Origin: Cladophialophora immunda
Taxonomy: Eukaryota > Ascomycota > Eurotiomycetes > Chaetothyriales > Herpotrichiellaceae
Assembly (NCBI RefSeq): GCF_000835495.1
Contig: NW_015622548.1
Coordinates: 496,001 to 560,000 of the forward strand
Length of the DNA stretch: 64,000 nt
Direction: 5' to 3'
Part shown: piece after piece, positions 22,321-32,003 of the stretch
Numbering within the stretch: position 1 is the first letter of the stretch
Layout: every line of letters starts with the position of its first letter
Made by a program: the position numbers and the translations under genes
The notes under the pieces: generated by a model
Databases searched by the model: none
Seen by the model: only the letters and a program-made list of their open reading frames with translations
Told to the model about the DNA's origin: nothing

Positions 22321-23149
22321 CCGTTCATTCGGCATGGTGGCTAGTCGCGGCATTCCAGGGGCACCGATCCCAGACCGTGTCGCTTCGCATCAACACCTTC
22401 TGTGAGGGTTAGCTTCGGATAGGCATTGCCGGGATGAAAGAAGTTCCTGGATCCACGGCACTGGGCGACCCCGCAAGGCGCAGGAGAGTCGAAAGTTATA
22501 CTTGCAGCTTCGAAGAATCGTGGCTTTCCGTTGTTTGAGACATGCCATGGGGGGCTGGCAACTCTCCTGGTTGTCTTCTTCCCGACTTGACCCTCGGGTT
22601 GTGGTAATGACGGACGTCTAAATCACCTTCTGGATGCTCGCTTACGCTGCCGCATGGTCGACGAGATGGCGGCTTCACGGACGGGTAATCTCGACAACAT
22701 CCGTTTCTTCCAATTGATCAACAAGTGGCGTTATCCCGGTTTCAAATATCCAGTGAGAACAAAGTTCTGTAACGGTTCCTGGCCCCCCAGCCGGATGATG
22801 GTCACGCCACTGCACGTGGAAACTAGGAACATGGGTTGCTCCCTAGCGGGACGGATCGAAAATTTATCTTCAACTCGTCCCAATCGGGGGTCGACTATGG
22901 AGATGCGTTGTTGCAAATAGTTCGCGGTGAGAAGAATACTCGGAAGCTCCTCCTTGCTCTGACAAAGCACCCAGGATCAGTCCGACCGGCTTTAAATCAT
23001 GCGATCGCCGTTGCGAAACGCAGCGGGAGCCGCGCTTCAGCAGACTTTCTCTCCCTCATTCAAGGAAATAGTCGAATTCAACAGGTCAGCAGCTTACGGC
23101 CAAGCTCCTGTATCGGCATATCTCTGGGAGGTCTCTAGACGGCCACACA
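22321..23149. other. Intergenic region upstream of the protoglobin gene
   Basis: No supported gene. Short frames near 22654-22920 and 22836-23138 have no motif; they could be leader or promoter of the gene at 23150. Confidence 0.45.
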
Positions 23150-24393
23150 ATGGGTGATATTCCGAAGAACATGGAACATGTGGAGCGGCGCGAACTGTAC
23201 ACGTCGCTCCCGGTTCGAGTCCAGTACCTCCAGCAGTTCCTTGAATTCGGAGCAGGTGAGCGCTCCCTCTCTCATTGAGCCTCAAATGCTGTCCAAATGT
23301 CTACCGATCAAAAGGACGCCTCCGCTGACCTCTTTTCCCGCTCTAGATGACGTCGTCGCCTTGATCGAGGGACAGAAATACATCAAAGCCATTATTCCGG
23401 CAATCGTCAACATGGTGTACAAGAAGTTGCTGAGGCACGACATCACGGCGCGAGTCTTCAGCACGCGAGATAGTCGCATCGAAGAAAATCCCGTGACATG
23501 GATCAAGGAAGACGACGCCCAGATCCGGCACCGGAAGATGTTTTTGAGGTGGTACCTCACGAAACTCAATTCCGACCCCAGCAAAATGGAGTACTGGCAG
23601 TATCTGGACAAAGTAGGGTAAGTGGAAATGTACCTGTCTGCGTCCCCCTAGAGCTGTACCCTTTTGTGGCAGCCAACTCGACCGTCAATCTTCAGCACCG
23701 CCGGAGAATACATCTGACGCATGACGCATTCGCAGGTTGATGCATGTGGGCAAAGGACGCCGTAACCCTCTGCACGTGGACTACATCTTCCTCGGCGCGT
23801 GCCTGGGCTACATCCAAGACTCGATGACGGAAGCCATCCTCTCGCACCCGCGGCTGGAGCTGACGCAGAAGATCGCCATCGTCAAGGCGATCGGCAAGGT
23901 GATCTGGATCCAGAACGACCTGATGGCGAAATGGCACGTCGAGGACGGGCGCGAGTTCCTGGACGAGGAGCTCGAGGAGGACATGGAGGCCGAGGCGCGC
24001 GAGCCCGAGGGCTACCTCCACGGGAAGCGCATCCTGGGCAACGGCGGGGGGCCCGGCGGCAACGGCAACGGCGACGACGATAGCTCGATCGCGGGCACCG
24101 TGTCGTCGACGTCGTCGGAAAAGAGCACCACCAGCCTCGGCCGCACGATGGAGCAGGTCCGCCTGTCCAACGAGCAGCAGAAGATGTCCACGTGCCCCTT
24201 CAGCGGCATGGCGTCGGCTAGTACAGAGGACATGGAGAAGCAGCGCGCCGCCACCTGGCGACCGACCCGCCGGGAGCTGCTGCAGACCGAGCCGACGTCG
24301 CCCCCTCGTCTTCCAACGGGCATCCCGCGACTCCGCGTGATTGATGGCAAAACCAGCTGTAAGGAGAATCTGGATCCGAATCCGTTTGCATAG
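23150..24393 (+). CDS. Fungal protoglobin-domain (heme-binding globin-like) protein
   Basis: Three exons, 23150-23255, 23347-23617 and 23736-24393, give 344 aa. Introns are 91 nt (GTGAGC to CTCTAG) and 118 nt (GTAAGT to CGCAG). The N-terminal 200 residues match the fungal protoglobin family: ERRELYTSLPVRVQYLQQFL, DDVVALIEGQKYIKAIIP, then DKVGLMHVGKGRRNPLHVDY and TQKIAIVKAIGKVIWIQNDL. By comparison with globin-coupled sensors, His129 (in GLMHVGKG) is the likely proximal heme ligand; this alignment is mine. The domain binds heme and diatomic gases in archaeal relatives; the role in fungi is not settled. The C-terminal 150 residues are acidic, then Gly/Ser/Asn-rich, with a CPFSGM motif near residue 280 and no second catalytic domain. 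The start is the first ATG of this exon; a start seven codons later is also possible. Confidence 0.87.
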
Positions 24394-24969
24394 GTAGGCA
24401 GGCAGGCAGGCATCCCCAGCGTGAGGAGAGAGAGCCAGCCACCAAGCCAGCCGCGAAGCCTTCCGCGCTCCGAGCCACGATACCGTTAGCTAGCTCATTG
24501 CCAAATGAACCAGCCGATCGAGGCCAGTTGTGGATGCGTGCTGCCATCCCAGGCTACACAAGTGAACGGACTCACCTCACTTCAAACCCAGGCCTCGCTT
24601 GCCGGCGCGCCGTGGGATTCATGTACATTTTAAGCAATTAGGGAATGAATTGAAACCAAAAGCATTTTCCTTACAGGTTTATCGGCCTTTTTTCCCGGTG
24701 TATGCCCCGGGCCTGTCCTCGGCCTCGCTCCGCTGCATACGGTGCACCAAGGAGTGCGAAATGTCCTCCACAGAAGAAGAGAAAGGATCTCGTGGCGGAT
24801 TAAATAGACACGTTCCGAAGCTACAACCCGCATCACCGAATCCTCGTCATATAGATAGGCACCAGGACATGAAGGAAGAGGAGGGAAGACTTTGCCCAGA
24901 CACGGAAAACAACGAGATCGCGGTGCACAACAAATCATGATTAGTGGCCCCGGCCCCCCGATCAATATC
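24394..24969. other. Intergenic region
   Basis: No gene is seen. A short GGCA repeat (about 24391-24412) overlaps the end of the protoglobin gene. The right part may contain further decayed sequence of the neighbouring STAND relic, which I cannot trace with confidence. Confidence 0.45.
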
Positions 24970-26023
24970 CGTTGGTGTGAATGTAACGCCCTCTCCGCGA
25001 GATGGAGGCAGGTCAACCCTGTCCTACCGCGCCGTTCGAGGTCCGTTTCAACAGAGTCTCTGTGATCAAAGAAGCAATAAGCCAAATTTATTGTTTGTTC
25101 ATCTGTACATCCACGAAGTGTATGAGTAATGTAGAGGACTTGAAGTTATTAAAAGACGACGGTATCAAATGAAGTGCACAATCTCACGCCAGAACTGTCT
25201 TTCCGCTCCCAGCTAACTCGTGAGGTCAGTATTGCTTTGACGAATTGAAGGGATGACGCACGGATTCCATTGATCCACAGAAGAGACGATGGTCCGCTTG
25301 ACCAAGATATGTATTCATCGCATTCGAAGAACCAATCACCTGTTCCGGGATGATGATGTTTCAAGCCCTCCTCCAGGTTCTCATCAATATTGATTGAACT
25401 TGGATCAAGCCTCTGGAACAAGAGTTTCCGTTCTTCTCGCTCATCCATGAATGCATCTCGTCTTTGCAGTGCTTCCGCCGCCAGAGAGCTTCGCAGAGAA
25501 TACTGGAGGACACTCCGCAACATCAGGCTATCCAGAGAACAGTGTCAGTTTGATCGCAGAACAGCCAATGTCCGTTTGGACGCATACCTCATATCAGCAG
25601 CAGTCGCTGTATTCAAGTGGTCTCAGAGTCTGGATATTCTGACCAAGACATCCCTGGTTGCTTTTCCCTTGAACGACCATATCATCATTTCCCCGACATT
25701 TCGTACCCGATGGTCTGCAACCTGCTGACACGCAGCAATCGAGTTTCTGACGACGAGCAGAGACCGCTTACATTCGGTGAAAACACCTGCGTTGCTGAAT
25801 TCATTCAATGCCGACTTATTGCTGGAACCCACCACCGGGCCATCATACGCCAGACTCTGCAGCTCCCCGATGAGTCTAGTGGAGCAGTCTCGCTCAAAGG
25901 CTGCCGCAACTCTCTCGGGGCCCTGTGGACAGTCCTTATGAATGAGTAACCCTCTTCAAGGACAGTGCCGCTCAACGACATCAGGCCCGCAACGGCCGAC
26001 GCTGCACCCAGGATATCGCCCAT
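24970..26023 (-). pseudogene. Decayed NACHT/STAND (NLR-like) gene
   Basis: Read on the minus strand, pieces of a fungal STAND protein follow one another in the right order but in different frames. First comes an N-terminal domain starting at ATG 26023 (MGDILGAASAVAGLMSL ... VHRAPREL). Near 25880 the homology shifts frame. The next piece runs to an in-frame TGA at 25623-25625, and the next meets a second TGA at 25545-25547. Then comes the pre-NACHT motif KHHHPGTGDWFFECDE and GPSSLLWINGI. A 49-nt intron at 25213-25261 (GTGCGT, ACTGACC, TTAG) still separates this from the P-loop, whose GSGKTVLA is at about 25187-25210 and is followed at once by TGA. Past another shift, NLAYCFFDHRD fits the strand after the P-loop. 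A following GRTGLTCLHLAE resembles an ankyrin repeat, so an internal deletion may have joined them. Intact proteins of this class act in fungal non-self recognition. This copy cannot encode one. Confidence 0.82.
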
Positions 26024-26365
26024 GAGTCCAGCCTGATTGCAGTCTGAATTCCGACGAGTTACAAACAGATGAATTTGGCTTGACTTTGACAAGAGTCGTA
26101 TCCGTGGGAACTGACAATGCAGCCCTCGAAATTCTCAGCTGCCTGGGTGCAGTGATATTGACCGCGAATAGGTATGCAGTAGATCGAAAGAGCCAACCAC
26201 AGTGGCAAAGCCAGCTTCAGCCCCCACGCTTGACTTATTGCAGAAGTGCTCAGGTAGTGGTGGGAATTCTCTAAGCGCCGAGTTAGGTTGACAGCATGGG
26301 CGCGTAGCTTGAAAGCTCTAAGTATAGGACGTGGAGGTGTTCCATAGGAACCAGCAAGCCTTCGC
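26024..26365. other. Intergenic region
   Basis: Spacer between the STAND relic and the stop codon of the NAPE-PLD-like gene, both on the minus strand. Nothing recognisable. Confidence 0.5.
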
Positions 26366-27622
26366 TCAGAAAATTCGAGCTGCCAGACTGGCGCCAATGT
26401 CTAATAACCCTGCGCGACCGTTATCACCCTCGCTTTCGCTATCCAGGCTTTCCACAGCTCGATTCTCGCATGCTTCAGCGAACTCGATCATAGCTTCGTA
26501 AGACTCGCTGGCTGAACCGACAAATGTTCCCCAGTGCACTCCAATGCTGTTACGCGATCGAACATCGACATGAATCGCAATAGCATCTGCCGGAGAAGCA
26601 TGGAGAGCCGCAGGTATGTCGTGATGGGATAGTCGAAGCCCCATATATGAAAAGAAACCGAGCGTTCCACCGCGCCAGATAGGAATGAATGAAAGATCGA
26701 CAGGGCCGAATTTGTCCCCAATCTCTTTAAAGACCGGGCAGACAATGTCTGATCTCGATGTCCTCCGATAGCCTGTATCGCCGGCATGATAGATAACCCC
26801 TCGTCTGGTCGCTTTAGATTCACTTGATTCGTCCTGTGAGTGGAGAAAGCGCTCGACAACCCAACCACACCAGAGCGTGCGCCCTTGATCGACGGGACTT
26901 CGTGCGGAATTATGCTGAGCAGGCACACAAGAGAATCTAAAGATGACCTGCTCAGTCGATGCCGGTGGTGGCTGAACACCAAAGTCTTCCAGACTATACT
27001 CGCGATTTTGCCCCCAGTCCATCTCGCAGGTTTGCGAATCCGGGACCCCCATAGACGACATCCATTGCTTGATGCCAAGTCCAACGAAAAACTTTGTTCG
27101 TGGAAACTTCTTGAGAATTGCCTTGATTGAAGCAGCATCCAAATGATCGTAATGATTGTGGGAAATCAAAACTGCATCGCACCCTGGCAGATCCTCGGCC
27201 TGGCAAGGAGCTTGCTTGAACCGGGTGACACCGCTGTTCTGGGTCGGCCCTGCTCGCATAGAAAAGATAGGGTCAAACAGAAGCCATATGCTCCTGTGCT
27301 CGGGATTATCGAGAGGCGGCAGCTCCACCAGAGCGCTTGCATGGCCTAACCATGTTCCGATAACGCAGTTCTTCTTGTCAAGCTGCCTCTTTTCCAGGTC
27401 CGCTTTACCCCAGTCTGGGGTGACGACCTTGAGTTGTCGGGCTCTTTTGTGGCAACTCAGGTCATCGGTGTACCAGCCAAGTGGAAAGGACGATTGAAGG
27501 ATTTCTCCCCAGGTTGGCGTCCCTGCGGATGGCCATGGATTGACGAAGGCGGTGGCGGAATTATTTGAGTGGTGAGCAGGACGTGATGATTTTCGCTTTG
27601 GGCCAGACATTGTTGTATTCAT
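26366..27622 (-). CDS. NAPE-PLD-type metallo-beta-lactamase-fold phospholipase (Fmp30-like)
   Basis: Single exon, 418 aa from ATG 27622 (MNTTMSGPKR); the next ATG, four codons on, is also possible. The frame continues upstream without an ATG to about 27904. The family hydrolyses N-acyl-phosphatidylethanolamines to N-acylethanolamine and phosphatidic acid; yeast Fmp30 is a mitochondrial member. Visible motifs: WLGHASALVEL, LLFDPIFS, the zinc-binding HxHxDH as SHNHYDHLD (His155, His157, Asp159, His160), YHAGDTGYRR with the bridging Asp, GPVDLSFIPIWRG, and a late HWGTF histidine. These cover the full zinc site, so the enzyme should be active. Length agrees with fungal relatives. The upstream open frame encodes a hydrophobic stretch, so an N-terminal membrane anchor through an unseen leader exon cannot be excluded. 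Confidence 0.9.
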   Translation of the reverse strand: MNTTMSGPKRKSSRPAHHSNNSATAFVNPWPSAGTPTWGEILQSSFPLGWYTDDLSCHKRARQLKVVTPDWGKADLEKRQLDKKNCVIGTWLGHASALVELPPLDNPEHRSIWLLFDPIFSMRAGPTQNSGVTRFKQAPCQAEDLPGCDAVLISHNHYDHLDAASIKAILKKFPRTKFFVGLGIKQWMSSMGVPDSQTCEMDWGQNREYSLEDFGVQPPPASTEQVIFRFSCVPAQHNSARSPVDQGRTLWCGWVVERFLHSQDESSESKATRRGVIYHAGDTGYRRTSRSDIVCPVFKEIGDKFGPVDLSFIPIWRGGTLGFFSYMGLRLSHHDIPAALHASPADAIAIHVDVRSRNSIGVHWGTFVGSASESYEAMIEFAEACENRAVESLDSESEGDNGRAGLLDIGASLAARIF

Positions 27623-28286
27623 TGCAGTTGGATGGCGAGGATTGCCATGGTGATAAGTACTTATCCAGCAGATACACAAGCAAGTCAAGAGGACAGTGAG
27701 ATAGATGGGAAAAGCCAACAAGTGGAAAATGGGTGAGCTGATGGAAGATGAGAGGAAGTCGTCAGAGCTGCAACCGAAGTTCATCCACACCGCAGGACAT
27801 ACAAACAATGACGACATGGACCCAAAGAGCCGCGGGTCGCTGCCATCCAGCGCAGCTTCAACTAAACACCACCAAACAATATACCTACTTGTATTCAACC
27901 GCAATGGTCATGCCCGCACCTATTATCGTGTCCACCACCGTGTGACAGAACTCCTGCAAACCAATGGGACTCAACGGCGACGGTTTGATCCTTCCAAACA
28001 AGGCTGCGCGCTCTACAAGCAGAGATGTCACTAAGGTCCTTCCACTACTGCGGGCAAACATCTGCGCACAGAGACAATACTTCACATGCGTCGTGACCCT
28101 CAATACCCCATAAACACTCACCGCGCTTCACTTCACTTCACTTCACTTCGCTTGCTTGTGTTTGTTGACGACCGACTCACTTATGACCTTTCGACCACGA
28201 CCCTGCTTTGACTCTCTCTCTCCCTCTCTCTCTGTCAATGTTTCTCCCAAATAGATTCCTCCCCATATCTATGACAACGACCAACT
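27623..28286. other. Divergent promoter region with CTTCA repeat
   Basis: Shared upstream region of the NAPE-PLD-like gene (minus) and an unknown gene (plus). It contains CTTCA repeats at 28126-28150 and CT-rich DNA at 28208-28235 typical of fungal core promoters, plus upstream ATGs described separately. Confidence 0.6.
28126..28150. repeat. CTTCA pentamer repeat
   Basis: Four perfect copies of CTTCA and a fifth with one change (CTTCG), about 140 bp upstream of the start codon of the next gene; possibly in its promoter or leader. Confidence 0.85.
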
Positions 28287-28303
28287 ATGTCTTCTTCACC
28301 TGA
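28183..28303 (+). promoter_or_regulatory. Upstream ORFs in the probable leader
   Basis: Two small reading frames precede the main ATG at 28287. One runs from ATG 28183 to TAG at 28252-28254 (23 codons). Another runs from ATG 28238 (with a second in-frame ATG at 28271) to TGA at 28301-28303 and overlaps the main start in the +1 frame. If the transcript starts upstream of 28180, ribosomes would have to leak past or reinitiate, which would lower and perhaps regulate translation. The transcript start is not known, so the role is conditional. Confidence 0.5.
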
Positions 28304-29448
28304 CCAACACACGATGAAGGTCACAGTAGTGGCGACGCAAGAGCTGTGCATTCATGTTGGCTCACCAACCGTGGTGGCAGCCTTCCCGGAGAGCGTGCTT
28401 GACACAATCTTAGAGCAACTTGCTCGTCGCGGCCTCAACCTGACCAGTATACAAGTTGCTTCGAACCCAGACAACTTGTGTGATCTCCAAGTCGGTCAAG
28501 AACTGGCTTCTGCAGCGATGAAGGGTACCCAGATTCTTCGCCAGAACACCGTGGGAAGACTTCCTTTACAAGTTAATGCTGACACCTTGGACACAGATAG
28601 TGCTGTCTTCCACATGTTCAATTACAACCACTCGCTCCAAGCCTGGAATAGATTTCCGGACAACGCATCCAACAAAACACCACTGCAGGACAAAGGAAAG
28701 GCACCTGTCACTCGGCAGCTGGCCCAGAAGCCGATCACATGGTTCTATGATCCGACCCCGCAAGCTGAGCTACAGCCCACGCTTTCCAATGCTCGACGTG
28801 AGCCTACTCTGTCATCTGCTTCTAACAGTACTCCTCTTGCTCTCGACAATGTCTCCCTTGCTTCAAACGAAGACGGCCAAGCTACAACTGACGATGGACC
28901 TGCAGCATCAACCTCGAACTTGGACGTGCGGGAACGTATGGAGGACGACACACCCACTCCACGGCGCGCCAAAGACAGGGGGATGAGAAGGAAACGGAAG
29001 AAGTTGGGGACAGTCTCTCCAAAACGCGCAACCAAGTCAGGCGAGGGAGCAAGGACACGCGCGCAAAAGGAAGCTGCTAAACAAGAGGAGCAAAGCCAAT
29101 CCGGCAAAGGCGCGCTCAAGCCCGAGAAGCGCATGGTGGCTCCCATCCAGGACAGGAAGCATTTCCCAAGCCGCGTGCAGCGCATCGGAATGACCCTGGC
29201 GCTGTACAAGTTCGAGCGCAAGCGGCAGCAGGACTTGAAGAAGCGGCTGACCAGGGCTACGGAGAGTCGGTGGAAAGGCCAGCCCAGCAACCTGACGGAA
29301 GACGACAAGATAGATGTGATTACCAAGGGTGAGTGCTCTCCCTTCTCCCTTTCCTTCTCACATTAGTATCGGTCTTTTTTCTGCAAGCAACATACTAACT
29401 AAACCCTCTTGGTGGATAGAGCTTGACAAGGCTTTTGAGAAAATGTGA
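28287..29448 (+). CDS. Hypothetical protein with basic, likely nuclear C-terminal half
   Basis: Two exons, 28287-29328 and 29420-29448, give 356 aa. The 91-nt intron starts GTGAGT, has CTAAC and ends GGATAG; the second exon adds only the nine codons ending in KAFEKM. The N-terminal 60 residues are ordered (MKVTVVATQELCIHVGSPTV and a helix VLDTILEQLARRGLNL). A Pro/Ser/Thr-rich linker follows. From about residue 220 the protein is strongly basic, with several possible nuclear localisation signals (RRKRKKLGTVSPKRATK), then a Lys/Glu/Gln helix and KFERKRQQDLKKRLTR. I do not recognise the family. A start at the second Met (28314) would avoid part of the overlap with the upstream ORF. The basic composition suggests a nuclear or RNA-associated role, as inference only. 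Confidence 0.72.
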
Positions 29449-29626
29449 TCTAACACGACGCTGTCCTCGCGAACAGATTGGAGCAGGGAGCATTGTACAT
29501 CAGGGTGGGCCTTTTCTGGTCTTGGGATGGCACACCGAGTTGGAGTTGAGTGGTCTACTACATAGGTCTGGGGCTTGGATTGAGGAGCATTGGCTATGCA
29601 AAAAGGGACCGAGATATCCGTGAAAA

Positions 29627-31342
29627 TCAAATTGCCAACCCACTCAGATTCGCCGCGTCTGCCTTGTCCTTGTCTAATTCCTTCTTATTCGCGCCCTGTA
29701 CCACGGCGTTTCCGTTTTCCTCCACCAGTACCGGCGCGTCTCCAGGCACGTTGATCCCCCACTTTGTGCAAATCCGCCTGGCCACGGCTTCGCCGCTCCA
29801 CCACGCCCCGGTCGTCGTCCCCAACGCGATGAACGGCGCGGTGTGTTCGCCAGCCAGCCACAAGCCGGTCTTCCACAGGCCGCCGGCGTCGCGCATGGCC
29901 TCGATGTCCTCGTCGCCGCGCTCGAGGCCGACTTGGAAGTTGCAGTAGGAGCCGTGGCCCGCGAAGGGGTCGGCCTGCCACTTCGTCATCAGGAAGGATC
30001 GGGGCTCGCAGGCCGGGTTGGCGGGGTTGTAGTTGGGGAGGCGTGAGTAGAACGCGGACGCAAAGCTGGCGAGGATGGCGTTGTACTCCGTCGAGTGCGT
30101 GTCGACGTCCTGGATGGACTCGACGAGATGGGTGCCGCAAGGCCCGTAGATGTAGAACAACAGAGTCGGATGGGCGCAGCGCGGCGGCAGGTGAGCGAGC
30201 GACACGATGGATTGGTTCCATGCCTCGTCGCTTGCGTGGGGGACGTAGGACGGGTCGTGGAAGTGGGTGTGGACAGGATAACTGGACAGGTCGGGCTTCC
30301 CGTCCGCGCCAGGGGACAGCCAGAAGGCGGTTGGGAACGTCACGTAGAGCTTCTCCAGGCGGCCGTAGTTGATGTTGGAGATGGCCGAGGCCAATCTCGG
30401 AGGTAGTGCTGGCGTGAAAGCTCTGGTGTGGTGCCGTTTGAGCCAGCCTAGAGGGCATGTGATGACCACGTCGTCAAAGGTAGATTGGTCGCCCGACGAG
30501 GCTGTGATTCTGACATTGCCTCCATCTTTGTCGTCGCGGTCGGATCTCGTCTCGAAATGGACAACTTCCGTCCCAAGTCTCAGCTCGACTTTGTCCTCGT
30601 CGGTCGCGGAGCGGCCGATTTCCTTCAAGATGTCCCTGTAAGTTCCGGCCACGAAGACGTTTTCTCCCTCGATACATTCTTCCAAGAAGAAGAACTTGAG
30701 GCTCTGTTTCTCGACCGGGTCGCCCACAAAGGGCCCCCACATCTGCGCTTCGTGGAGGAGGTCTTGTCTTTGCCGGCGAGGGAGCTCTTTGTCCGTGTCG
30801 AGCTTGGACCGGAAGTACTCAAAGAGACTGACCCCAGGATCGATGTCGGCGGAGTGCTCGTCCGAGTATTTGAATGCGTCAACGACCATTTCCCACATTT
30901 TGCTCGACAGCGCGACGGCTTCGGAGTCGGGTCTCCTCTTCCCCTCAGCGTCGAAAATCGCCTGGTGCTCTTCCGGTTCCAGGATGGTGGTGCCTGTCCT
31001 TTCGGCGAGATGCATAATGGGATTCCCGCTGGTACCGTGGATCCAATTCGGGCCCATGTCCACGAGGTAACCGCCTGATTCCAGCTGGTGGACTCTCCCG
31101 CCGATACGATCTCGGGCTTCAAACAGTGTCACCTTGACGCCACTGCGAGCAAGGACGTCTGAGCACCGAAGTCCCGCGATGCCCGCGCCGACGACCGCCA
31201 CGTGGGGGAGTCTGCCTGATGACAGCGTGCTGGCATTTCGAAGGGCTTGCATGGTGGAAGAGGGAGGCGAGGATGAAGGCATGGGACCATTCGCATGGCC
31301 ATTGTGCGCGCTGTTAGCAAGGTCGCGAGAGATTCGAGACAT
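29627..31342 (-). CDS. FAD-dependent amine oxidase (polyamine oxidase/Fms1-like)
   Basis: Single exon, 571 aa, from the first ATG (MSRISRDLAN). The dinucleotide-binding site is HVAVVGAGIAGLRCSDVL (GxGxxG at residues 52-57) and ends in the acidic FEARDRIGGRV; MGPNWIHGTSGNPIMHLAE follows, with the HG pair seen in plant and fungal polyamine oxidases. The substrate domain includes VVITCPLGWLKR, and the C-terminal FAD motif is LWLAGEHTAPFIALGTTTGAWWSGEAVA. Such enzymes oxidise secondary amines (spermine, N-acetyl-polyamines) with release of hydrogen peroxide; histone demethylases share the fold but have extra domains not seen here. There is no peroxisomal C-terminal tripeptide and no signal peptide. 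Substrate is not determined by the sequence. Confidence 0.9.
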   Translation of the reverse strand: MSRISRDLANSAHNGHANGPMPSSSPPSSTMQALRNASTLSSGRLPHVAVVGAGIAGLRCSDVLARSGVKVTLFEARDRIGGRVHQLESGGYLVDMGPNWIHGTSGNPIMHLAERTGTTILEPEEHQAIFDAEGKRRPDSEAVALSSKMWEMVVDAFKYSDEHSADIDPGVSLFEYFRSKLDTDKELPRRQRQDLLHEAQMWGPFVGDPVEKQSLKFFFLEECIEGENVFVAGTYRDILKEIGRSATDEDKVELRLGTEVVHFETRSDRDDKDGGNVRITASSGDQSTFDDVVITCPLGWLKRHHTRAFTPALPPRLASAISNINYGRLEKLYVTFPTAFWLSPGADGKPDLSSYPVHTHFHDPSYVPHASDEAWNQSIVSLAHLPPRCAHPTLLFYIYGPCGTHLVESIQDVDTHSTEYNAILASFASAFYSRLPNYNPANPACEPRSFLMTKWQADPFAGHGSYCNFQVGLERGDEDIEAMRDAGGLWKTGLWLAGEHTAPFIALGTTTGAWWSGEAVARRICTKWGINVPGDAPVLVEENGNAVVQGANKKELDKDKADAANLSGLAI

Positions 31343-32003
31343 ACAATCCAAACTAGGATGTTAAAGAGGGGCGACGATCTGTGCAACGATAAGAGACGTG
31401 AATTGGGGCCGTCAGGGGCCGGAGAGCGAATGATATGCGGTGTCTCGACAGTTGTCTGCGCTTCCCGAAATTCGGAGGGGCTATACTTTAGCAGTCGATA
31501 TGGGTTCCAGGCTCGAGAACGCTTCTAAGAAAAGGATTGCGGATCGTCAACAGTGGTATGAATAATTTCTGAGGATGTCACTCAATCGTAAGTGCCGGAT
31601 GAGCGACACGAAGGGCCTTGGATTAGCCCTTGCTGGGCTGTCGACGTGATGATATCGCGACGCGGGCGGCACTTGAGTGTCGCTTGCCCACGCGGGTTTT
31701 TGCCAGGCACATGCAGCTGCCGGCAGAGATAAAGCTGACGTCAAGACAAGCCAAACCAGTAGTAGAGCAACAGAGACAAATAAGCAAACAACATGACTCC
31801 TTCAATTGATTTCCAATAGCAATCATGATACATGTGGTCGATGATGATCCTTTTCCACCCCGGACTGGCTGCGAACAGTCATGCAGATAAAATGCAAACA
31901 TCCCATGCTCTTTTGCGCTACCTCGAATTATGCCACCGTAACCAAACAAATATCCTCCTTATGGTCGTCATGCTGGCTTCCATGCCCATCTTTGCGAGCG
32001 CCT
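31343..32003. other. Intergenic region, promoter of the amine oxidase
   Basis: Lies between two minus-strand genes. No further gene; short frames here have no motif. Confidence 0.55.

Noticed and set aside
23205..23230. GGTTCGAGTCC, a tRNA B-box-like sequence
   Set aside because: It is inside the first coding exon of the protoglobin gene and no A box or cloverleaf surrounds it.
29685..30458. 257-aa second minus-strand frame over the amine oxidase
   Set aside because: Shifted-frame shadow with Arg/Pro-rich composition; the other frame has the FAD motifs.
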